Assembly (NCBI GenBank): GCA_030142905.1
Contig: JASJOG010000002.1
Location: 2,850,501 to 2,914,500, forward strand
Length of the DNA: 64,000 nt
Direction: 5' to 3'
DNA from: Heliopora coerulea
Taxonomy: Eukaryota; Cnidaria; Anthozoa; Scleralcyonacea; Helioporidae
Shown piece after piece: positions 29,101-40,900 of the stretch (its first letter is position 1; the number at the start of each line of letters is the position of its first letter). The position numbers were made by a program, and so were the translations under genes. The notes under the pieces were generated by a model. That model was not told where the DNA came from and ran no database searches. It saw only the letters and a list, made by a program, of their open reading frames with translations.

Positions 29101-31417
29101 ATTGTATTCCATGTGCAACACAACAGTGTCATGTCACATGTTGCTGAAATTGTTGCTAGTATTAGTTCACCTTAGCTTGCTACTGCAGGTTATCTGATGA
29201 TGCAAGTAATATGATGAGTTTTTTTCAAAAGATGACATTTCTGTCACTGTACAGGTTATATGCCATGTGGGTAATCACCCAGAAAATACAGTAGTTTTTT
29301 AATCAAGTCATCAAGAGGTAGGGCTTGTCCTTAATAAGTAAAATCATCTGGCATTAGCTGGAATAAAATACTAAAGTGCACCTTTCCTCTTAAATACATG
29401 ATTGGGCATCCTTAAAACTTCAAAATATTTTCAGAATTTTAAAATATATCACAGCTAAATTTATCACATTTTAGTGAGGTAGGAAAAATTGTCCCTACCA
29501 TGACTGAGTTTAGTTACAGTATGGAATATATTTATTTACTTTGTTCAAAATAAAGTTCAGAGACAGATAATACTTAAACTGTACTATGTTCTTCATTTGT
29601 TTTGAAGAAGAACATTGCTAACTGAAGTAAGAGTTATTGTGGCTAGGGAATCACCAATACTGGAATTACCCTGTTCCTAGAGAACTCTGGCCACCTTGAA
29701 ATAGTCATTTTTTATGGTTCTTGGAACCATACAAACCTTAGAATGAATAATGAACTGATATCATCATTTGTACAGTAGCTTAATCCAGAAGATGTTTATC
29801 AAATATGATTATCCCTTTGACAAATTTAAGTAGTCGGTTGTACATTTTAGAACCTGGAGAAGTTTCATGCAGTTTTGTAATTAGGGGTGTATCAGAGTTA
29901 CTTTTTGGATAATCTGGATTGATAGTGGGATTTTTTTCCAGTCTGGTCAGAGCTTAAAGTGTTAACTTTTTTGTCCAGTGATAAATATTTCTTAGTAAGA
30001 CTTTTTTGCATTAGCAAATCAAGCAAAGCCACAAGCTATTTGTTTTAGTTGTGATTTTGATGCAAGGAGATTTGGTCAAGCTTTTGTATTATTTTGCTAG
30101 TATGCTGCTGGCCTGTACCAAGTATGTGAATCTGAACCAATTCTATACCTTCTTCCTGCCAAGCAATATGGGTTTGATCTTAAATTTGATTTTTTCACAC
30201 CCTGGTGAAGGGCCTTAAGTTGAAACTTAATTTTCTTATTTCATTTTCATGAAATTGTCAACCTTTGAGCTTTTTACTGTCAAAACACCATATTTTCCCA
30301 AATAAATGCCATGAACATTTATCAAATTTTTGCACTTTTAGAGGGGCATTTATTCAAGTAGAGGCATTTATTTCTTAAAATCAGAAAACTTCTTGCAAAG
30401 AAAATCCTACCATTATTTTTATTAAAAAAATGACATATCATTGCATAACCTACCATAAGTGTATTCTTTTACATAACATGAGCTTCACAACAATAACATA
30501 CAACATCATGATTGGATGGTATATGTTTTGTTTGAATCTAGTCCTCATGTGTCAGTTCATCCATAAATAGCTTTACTTTGTACTTGTTGGGGGCATGTTT
30601 TCAAAATTTGCAAACTTAAGTAGGGAGGTGTCATTTTGAGTAGAGGCATATATTTGAAACCAGGGCACTTATTTGGAAAAATATTGTAGCTTTATACTGG
30701 GAAAGCACCCTGTCAATGCATGGTCCAGCATACAGTCAAGTTTCCAAACAACAATGGTGACCCACACTTTTTTTTTGATCAAGGACATTGCAAAGGAAAA
30801 TGCACAGGTGTATACTGTATTTGAGTTCAAGCTTCATTAGTGGGTATGTTGAAATTAATTTTTTAGGCTGAGTCAAGACTGGCTGCCAAAAGAGCTGCCA
30901 GAGCTGAGGCAAGAAGCATAAGAATGAAGGAACTGGAGAAACAACAAAGAGAGGTATGGCAGTATAAGTTTGATTGATGCTATAGCACCAAGGTGTACAA
31001 TTTGACGGGGATTGGATGGGGTTACGGCCCTTGCCATTGTTCTGGGAGGTCTTGTTATTGACATCTTTTTGAGCCCATGTACCAAAGCCACGATCTACTG
31101 CACTAAAAGTAAACAAAATTGCTTCAATGGTGCCTTGATGCTACCATCTGACAGGAGCCCTTTGAAATTCCTGGTTGCACTCCTGAGCACCTCTTCAATG
31201 AAATAGTTAATTCATAAATTCAATAAGTACAATGGAAAATTCAAGTACAACGTGAAGTCAAGTTAAATTGGTAAAAGGATCAGCCACTATGAATTGTTTA
31301 TTTTGCCTTCTCAATTTTGCATGAAACACTGTACTGGTGCTTATGAGCATGCCCGATTGCCTGCATACGTACTGTCCCATGTAACACAGACGCTCAAAAT
31401 TGTAGATGTTGAAGGGC

Positions 31418-31501
<84 letters not shown>

Positions 31502-31514
31502 TGTGCGTGTGCGT

Positions 31515-31547
<33 letters not shown>

Positions 31548-33619
31548 CATATATACATATACATATACAGAGGTGGATTTAGACGAGGGCGCATCGGACG
31601 CGCGACCCCCGTTTTTGATTAGTTGTCATGTGACTTTTTGCTTGGTTACAAGACACAAAAATTGAACACGTTGACTACCAAGAAGATTAACAATTATTTT
31701 CAGAAAATCAGAACCAACAGCAAAGAAGCGAAAGGGTGAGCACAGGCCTTTTTGTTTGACGCTTGCGATCGCACGTGCATGCGTCGGTACACGCGGAAAC
31801 CAAACTGTGGCAACTCTGCTGGCACCATCGACGAATTATTTAACAGCTCTCTAGCTCGTTTTAGGCTGACAGTAAAATGAGGAGATGTTTTCCTTCTCAT
31901 AGGGTATTTTGAACGAAGGGGAAGCGTTAAAAGTTGCCAAACACGAGAGATTAGTTCTCGTCAGTTTTGAAAAGATGTGTAGTCTGAACTACCACAACAG
32001 GATGAAAGCTAGTGATGTGATAAAAAGCGCAAAAGTCAATCTATTCACGCTTTTAAACCACCGAATCGAAGATTCTGAGGACATCGTCTATGCGATGGTG
32101 AGGTTTTCGTTTTTAACCAAACAACTGGACCGATGAAAAGGACTATGGAAACGACGCTATTACCAGTTTTGCCAATCGTTTCCGAGCAATATTAGCTGCC
32201 GCAAGATACGACTAGACCAAAGTTCTCAACGAAATTACGTTAAGTTTAGCACAGTACTGTTGGAATCAGCGATTGATGCGTTGAGAATAGCGCAATTAAC
32301 ATAGATAATTCTGAAGAATCTGGTGTTTTTCACAATTCTGATCACGATCCTTTTGATGCAGAAAGCGAAGAAGATAAACCGTTTGAATAAATGGCATTCT
32401 TTGTAAATTTTTCTCTTGCTATGGTTTTAAGTACGTTTTGATTGACTCTTAAAGTGCAGATAATAACCTTGGTAACATGATGAATGAGGTAAAATGATTG
32501 TTTTCATGATATTTCCCTGTCATAACGGATTGATTTAAACACCCGAGCGATTCGCACGCGTAAGTTGATATACGCAAGCAAATCACCACACGCGCACCGC
32601 TTTTGTTCACGAAAAGGCCTGTGAGTAGAAGAAATTCAAATTCAAAAGAACACCTCATAAAAATTCTTCCAGTAGAACCACGAATAGTGGCATGAATTTG
32701 TAAAAAAACTTTACGCCCCCTTTACTCAAAATTCTGGATCCGCCCCTTTGTCTAATTCTGGATCCGCCCCTCTTGGTTCATATTGAGCGCTCTACAGGAT
32801 GAGTCATGCTGCCAGTGCATTTGCGCATGCTCACTAGTCTCTAGTTAGAGCGCTCTGGCATGGCTTAGATGTACCACAAGCGTGGGACATTTGAGTTGCC
32901 TATATAATGTAGGCTTCTCCATCCTGCTCATCGGCACTACACTGATGAGGCCCAATAGGCCGAAACGGTTCCGTCTGTAGTTAGTTATATATATATATAT
33001 TTATATTTATAAAATTCATTAAAAATTCACGAGGAAAAGACAAAAGAAAATCATAAGCGTGTCGAATCTATATATGTGATAAAAGTACATTTTATCACAT
33101 ATGTAGATTTTTAGCCTTTATATGTGAAGAAGGGTTCAATTTTTTCGGCTTACGGACGATAAATTTCCAAACTTTCTTCACGAATTAGCGTATTAAGAGG
33201 TGAATTTCATAAGACTATTAAGACATTTAGAAAACTAGCAGTTCGTGCTTTGTCGGGTCTAAAACACTCGGCTATCGCCTCGTGTTTTAAATCCCGATAA
33301 AACACTCCTGCTCGGTTTTTAAATATTACTTATAAAATTCATTAAAAATTCATGTGGAAAAGACAAAAGAAAATCATAAGTGTGTCGGGTCTATAGATGT
33401 GATAAAGATACATGTACCTTTATATGCGAAGAAGTTCAATTTTTTAGGCTGACGAACGATGAATTTCCAAACTTTCTTCGCGAATTAGCACATTAGGTGG
33501 CGAACTTCATAAGACATTTAAAAAGCTTGCAGTACGTGCTTTATCGGGTCTAAAACACTCGGCTATCGCCTCGTGTTTTAAATCCCGATAAAGCACTCCT
33601 ACTCTGTGTGTGTATATAT

Positions 33620-33698
<79 letters not shown>

Positions 33699-35224
33699 TA
33701 GATATAGATATAAATAGCTGACAAGATAAAACTTAAGAACCTTATAAAACTTTATAAAACAAGGAGGTTTTGTACGCAAAATGACGTTTGCTGATTGGCT
33801 GCTTAGCCGTACAATAAGTTTTTCGTACAGACCGGCAAGTTTTGGCGGGAAAATTTTTTAGGTCACTTGGAGACCAACAAACAAACCAGATTCAGATACG
33901 TTTTACAAAAGATTTACAATAATAAACTACCAAAATGTAGTTAAATCCTCTCAACAGTAATTTTAAGCAGAAGACTTTATGAATTGATAAAAATAACACA
34001 CGAAGTAATAGATAATAACAAGCAAGTAAACCTGAGCCGCTCGATTACGAACTAAGAAGTTCGTTAAAAGTGATGAAGGAAGGAACCCAAAGCAAATGAG
34101 TTCCTTATTAACCTTGTTTGTTTGGTCTGTACGGGAACGCGGCGCTTATTCGAGGGCGGTGCTTATTAACTTTTTTGCTCGAAATGCAGCGCTTGCTATG
34201 GTGCGTGGGAGGGTGGATGACTCATCACTTCTTTCTTCTACGAGGCTGCATTTAGAGATGTTGAATTTGTTTTGGTGTCGGCATTTCGACACATGCTCTG
34301 ACCTTTTGTTTAAGAGGGTTCTTTTGTCCGCTTTCAAGATGGATATTTTTTCCTCTAAGCAAAGGTTGCATCGCTTTGCCCCGATCGTATATGTCGCGGT
34401 CCGTTTCAAAATATCCCAAATGTACTCAGATAGCTCCGTTTCGTTCGCGCACTTCTTATCTTTGAAAGATTTTGTGTGGTATCTGTAGCGTTCTTTGAAG
34501 GGGTTTGCTGTCATGCCTATATAATGTTTTGTTTCTCCGCTGTCGCCCGTTGTGATATTTGCTCGATAGATTACGTTCGTTGTTTGGTATTTTCCCGGAA
34601 GTGGACATTCGTCTTTTCGTCGGCAGTTACAGGTGTCAATGATGCGGGATTTCGTCTTCGCTAGGATTCTAAAGTTGTGCTTTGATATAGTGCTTCTCAT
34701 ATTACCCATACAGCTGTAACTAATTTTCATCGTGTTTCGGTTGAATATCTTGTGCAAGTTAGATGTTGGTGGGAAATGTTTGTCAATCAGGGTAAGGAAG
34801 TTGCGGCCAATATTTGATCGGACATTCTTGCTGAATGGTGGGTTGTACCAGACTATGTTGCTGTGTCTGTTTCGTTGGTTCTTCAGTCTGTTTGCGGAAG
34901 CTTCGTCTTCAGGATTGTATTTCAGTTTGACGTTAAAGTTGCTTTGTCTCAGGGCTTCTTCGTATAATGGAGCTGCTGCGTCAAAGGAAAGGCGGTCGGA
35001 AGATAGGGTTGAGATGCGTTTATTAATGGTCTTGGGAAGTTGCTTAGTTATGGAAGGAGGGTGGTTGGATTGGCTGTGTATGAATAGAGGGTCGTCATTT
35101 GGTTTGCGATAGGGTTGGTAGTTTGAAATGAAGAGAGACAGAGGAACTTTTCACTGGTCCATAAAAATTTTTTTATTAAAAAGACGTTTCGGACATTCGT
35201 CCTTCACCAGTTAAAAAGCTGACG

Positions 35225-35267
<43 letters not shown>

Positions 35268-35478
35268 TAATTACAGGGTTCGAAATAACGTATCGCTATT
35301 CGCAAATTGCTATGCACTTTTAAGTAATCGCGATACACAAAGTCCAACAGAATTAAAGTAAATTTTATCCCATTATAGTTGGGGTGTAATCCATGCTAGA
35401 CTTTTCTTTGCTCTCAAAAATTGCTAAAGTTTTGCGTGATGCACTTTTAAATTCTTAATTCAAACTCTTATACATACG

Positions 35479-35521
<43 letters not shown>

Positions 35522-37854
35522 CACACACACACACACATACAATACCGTGCAGAAGTTTTTGGTCACCCCTCAATTTGCAACTTTTTTGGTTATATCTCAA
35601 TTTATTGCGATACACGAATGTTACAGAACATTGGAAAACTGTTTTACACAAGTGTAGCAATGCCAAAGAGAAAAGTCTAGTACTTGGTACTACCGCCATG
35701 AGCAGCAATTACTACTGCACAACGCCGAGATATCGATGAAACAAGGTTCTATGTTACACTTGCGTCAATGCTGTCCCATGACTCAAAGATAGCTACCTTT
35801 AATTCCTTCAAGTTCTTGCATGGTCTGGTCTCTAACTTCTTCTTTATTACTTCCCAAAGATACTCAATAGGGTTTAGGTCAGGGCTCTGTGATGGCCATG
35901 GGCAAACTGATATCCTTTTCCTTTCAAGTGAGGACTTGGTCCTATTTGCTGTGACATTGAGCTCCATTTTATTCGAAGATAAAGTCTCTACCTCACAGCT
36001 TTTTCCCGTCTTTCTCAAGAGCGTGACAGATCAGCGTAACGTATGCTGCTACATCCAATCGACCGTTAACTACCTTGAACATTCCAACCCCACTGGCCAC
36101 CATACATCCCCATGCCTGGGTTTTCGCTCCTCCGCGCTTAGGTGTGGGTACATTACAGTCTGGGTGGTACCGCTCTCCTATTCTTCTTCTAACAAATGTC
36201 CTCCTCCCTGGAATCAGCTCAAAAATTGACTCGTCGGAAAAAAACATATTCGCCCACTGTTCAATCCTTCCCCTCCACACACCACTCCAGTCTCTTCTGT
36301 TTGTGGGCCTGTGTGCGCAGAAGCTTCCTTACTGCAACACAGCCTTTCAACCCAGACTCTTGTAGCCGTCTTCTAATTGTACTGGAGCATACCTCGGTTC
36401 CTGTAGCATCCTTTAACTTCAACTTTAACAACTTCAACTTTTAACAACTTCAACTTTAACAACTTTAACTTTAACAAATGAATTGTTTACATGCGGTATA
36501 CGTGTGAAATATCTATTTGGAGAACACTGGGCATGCGTAATTTCTAATGAAAACAATTGCACATACCAAGAAAAACTTAGCAACGAGGATGAAATTACTG
36601 TACATTCTCCCTAGCTACCACAGCTTTAGGAACAAGTTTCATAAATTTCAGACCAAGACCGATAGGACGGCCGTACATGAATCTTCGATTGAAGTTTAGA
36701 CAACTCAATATATATATTTATTATATGGCTTTCTTGCATCCTGAATTCTGATTGGTTAATGCACGGTCCGTCAAAACGCATCTTCGGACCTTATTTGGAC
36801 CACGGTCCGTCTTTTTTCGTATCCGGACCGGTGTCCCGTATGTTTTCTTTGTTAGTGGAAATTTAAAAGGTTTTTGCATCGAAAAACACGCTCACAAACT
36901 ATTGTATTAGCAAAACAAGAAACATAAAACGCAGCATTTAGTTCACTGAAGAACAACCAAAGTAATAACAAATAAAATGGGTGAAAAAGAGCAATATTCT
37001 CCTCATGAATTTTCCTATCCTGGTAAGGAAACAAACGAAAATACAAACTTTCGTTGGGAAGAGCTAGAAGCAAAACAAGGCAGTCAAGAAGAGATAGAGA
37101 CAATTTCTAATTGGTTAGAAGGCTAAAATGGCTATCTAGTAAACGACATCAGACTTAAACATCACGTCGGCGTGTTGTGATAGACTGAAGTGCTGATAAA
37201 GACTAACAACCGTTCAACCTTCCATTCGTTCAATTATTTCCGCATAAGCCATGGTTTCTTTAAAATGATGTTAAAACCTTGAGCAGGTTCCTTATTGAAA
37301 AAGTTCCATTTATATATTTTAATCAGATGTTCTTCGAAGATTTCGAAGAAGTGAAACTTAGAAGTCAATGCTTAATGAAATGTCCAATGTGTTTACAACT
37401 TACCACATTTTCTGATCATTTTATCCTTCAGTTCTAAAGCATTCTTCTGTTTGTAATGTCCACAATTGTTTTACCTGATAAAATCTATGTTAATCGTTTT
37501 CCACAGGCATTTCAAGCAACTCGGCTTGTGCATGCGAAAGAACTTCTTTTCACAGGCAAATAGCTCAAAAAGTTGACAAACAACCTTGTTTGTGCAGAGC
37601 ATAGCCAATGAAAATGAGGAAACCAACAAACGCACTCCAATGAAAGCCAGCCAGACGACAGCTGAAAATTCTTGTTGAAGCCATATGATAAATAGCTTAT
37701 TCACCTCGCGAGCTCGGCTCGCTGCGCTGGCTCGCTGCGCTGGCTCGCTGCACTGGCTCGCTACACTGGCTTGGTCCGTACTAAAATACCTCGGTCCGAT
37801 ATTTCACTGTACAGACCACATGGTCGGTGAATAAGCAGTTAATATATGTATATG

Positions 37855-37922
<68 letters not shown>

Positions 37923-40900
37923 CATATACACATATATTAACTGCTTATATCCATATATATATATAGCATCTATATATAGCATATATATATATATATATAG
38001 CATAAATATATAAAGCATGGCCACGAATTTAGCAATTGTGATGTTAATGCCGAAGAGTAGCAGAGTATATTTAAGATTATTATGGCATTTATATTCGATT
38101 GGCAGTAAAATTTACAACTTTATTGATAGAAGAATATGTGTTAAATGCAGGTACTTAATTTCACTTAAATTTCATTAAAATCAGGTCGAAGATTTTCCCA
38201 CCAAAACTTACCATTCCCGAATTGAAAGTCTATAGAACCGGCCAAAGTCGTAAAATGTCGGAATGTTCAGTAACCAATCAGCATGCGTAGTTTTTTCGTA
38301 CGGACTGAAAAAGAAGCTTAGCCATATGATAATTTCCTGTACAAACCTCACATTTAATTAATAAGTAATCAGTACGTGCACATGTTCTTCAGATTTCGTA
38401 GAAATTTGTGTTCAAACACATCGTTCTTGGTGCAACAAGTTGAAATAGTTTATGAATGAATAGGACATTAAAGAATTTTATTTCTAGATCGATGAAGAAT
38501 ATGAAAGACAGTACCAAAACGAAGATACTTCTTTAAGAAAAAAAGTAAGTTTTCCTGATTAAATATGAAACATGTATACATGTCTTGGTATGTTTGTATG
38601 TATGTATGTTCATGTACATATGTCTCAGCAAACGGATACATTTAAGTGTGTATATATGCGGTTATCTACGTAAATCATAGGTAATCTTTCGTGTTTACAC
38701 TTTACATGCTTTAAGATGAAGATCAATTGAATCAGTCAGACAGAAGGTCTGGTAGTTACAATTTTTTGAAACTGATCTTGGCTGGATCTTATTTTTTAAA
38801 ATTTCCTCTATTATTGATGCGGAGTGTTTGGGAAAGAACATATAGATTTTAAAATTAATAGAGAAGGGTAATATTCTGAGGTAAACTGCGTGTAAAAACG
38901 TTTGAATAGTTGCCGGTTGACCGAAATATGAAGGCAATTTAGAAGGCCGACACTTTGTAGGGCTGTTTACACTTGCGACTTTGTGCCTTGTGATTGACAT
39001 GCTGGAGTATGTGTTGGACTGACGAGAGCGTCGAGGAAAAACTGCAGCGAATCATAAGCGGATATCTTGCTGCATTTGCAACGTGGAAAATCACACGTGC
39101 AAACAGGCCATAAGAGGGTTACTGTATTTACGATAACACAATCTTAGCACAAGTGCAGCTTAACTTTTCATATCTGGCGCTGAGTGATTTTTTGAGGTAT
39201 ACCTGGTATTCAGAATGTTGTTGGTAGCAAAATTGCATTTCTGTGGCAAACAGTCCTCAGAGCTCTTGAGTTATGTGTAGTTAGCCAAGAGATGGGTTAC
39301 GAATGTGTAGTGATATATGATGTTGGTCTGCGGAAAGCGATCTTTTCTCTGTGACGAATTTTTTTTTTCTTATCTAGTCCCCCGCTGCACGGAGTCTATC
39401 TACTGGTGGTACCATCGTGGAAAATTCAAGTCTAGAAGTGGATGGACCTGTAGATTCGGAAAAAACTATTAAACAGCTCCAGGTGCTGCACCAACCACAT
39501 GCATAAATTCGCATATTCACTCCATGTTTCAACTTTTTTCCTTTCATTCTTGTACTGTACACAGCACAATTAACACTGCAATATTTGTTATTTAGGACAG
39601 TATCAGTGAATGGCAAGAAAAATATAGAAAAGCCATGGTCAATACGGCTCAGTTAGATAACGAAAAACAGGCATTGGTTTACCAAGTTGAGTATTTAAAA
39701 GACAGGTGGGTTAAGTCTGGCGCTGTTTAGCAGACAACTTATATTATGTCCTTGCAAAATATGGAAACAATGTTTCTAAGTTTTGTCACTTGTAAAATAT
39801 GCCGTACAGAAATTTTTTGGGGAAACAAGAGTGTTTCGGAAATTTATAAATTTATATTTATTTTGGAGGTAAGGTTTGCTTTTTTCGACATGTGTTACAC
39901 AATTAGTATGACAAGGAAATATTGCCCAAACGATATTTTCTTCGCATTTATTGTCTTCATAATTGATTCTCAGTATTGCAAGATTCTATCACGTAACCAA
40001 TGCCATGATGTGCTACCTTTTGCCACGCCGGTGCATATAAATAAGATTCCGACAATAACCTGTCCATTTCTCCAACTTCTCTCACGGTCAAACTAGTGCA
40101 ACCCAACCCTTCGGACAGACGGATTTAATCTAATTCTCTACATGAATGTGCCTGTTGTGGTTTGGTAAAATGTGATGCCCGGTTTCGCTCAGTATAACGT
40201 AAAGCTATAACTTTGGCAATGACTTTGGAATAAAGTCAAGATATCACCGTTATCAATTTTGTATTGTTTATTATAACTCGAACATTCAGTTAAGAATTAA
40301 CAAGATGTATTGCGTCGTGATATATGTATTAGTATAGGTAATAGTATGGTTTCTCATGCAATTTGGAAGAAATAAGCATGTGTGAGTTTCACAAAGATTG
40401 CCAAAATAGCACGAATCCGAAGGAGGATTGACGTTCTTAAAAAAGTTACGAGTGCTTGTTTTTCTAAATTGCACGAGAAACTATGCTAGTTATACTACTT
40501 TTAAAACACTACTAATGCAGTTTCAAAAATGTAATTCGGTGCAAATCAGCGTTACCTTTTTCCTGCACTTTGTTACCTTGAAATGGCACTGCTCTTAACC
40601 AATCAGAATCAAGAAAATTTTTCAGGAGGTGAATTTATGGAGTCTCTCATCTGCTCATCAAGACATTTCAATATCTCCAAAGCAAAGAGATATAGCAGAA
40701 CAGCAAATACCGTTCCTTTTTACTTCAACAATTCGTTCCTGCAAAACCAGCTTAGTTTATGTGACATGCACGTGAAGTCTAAATATCGAAAAAAATTTGA
40801 TTTAGACTAGAAGACGAGGAAGAAGTTAGCACTGAAGTTCGGTATGAATTAAAAGAAAAGAACAAGGTATGAGGGTGACACTTAGATACTTTGATCCGTA

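Noticed and set aside
31341..31594. Frames encoding poly-(TH), poly-(SL) and poly-(IY)
   Set aside because: Products of the TA/GA/GT microsatellite.
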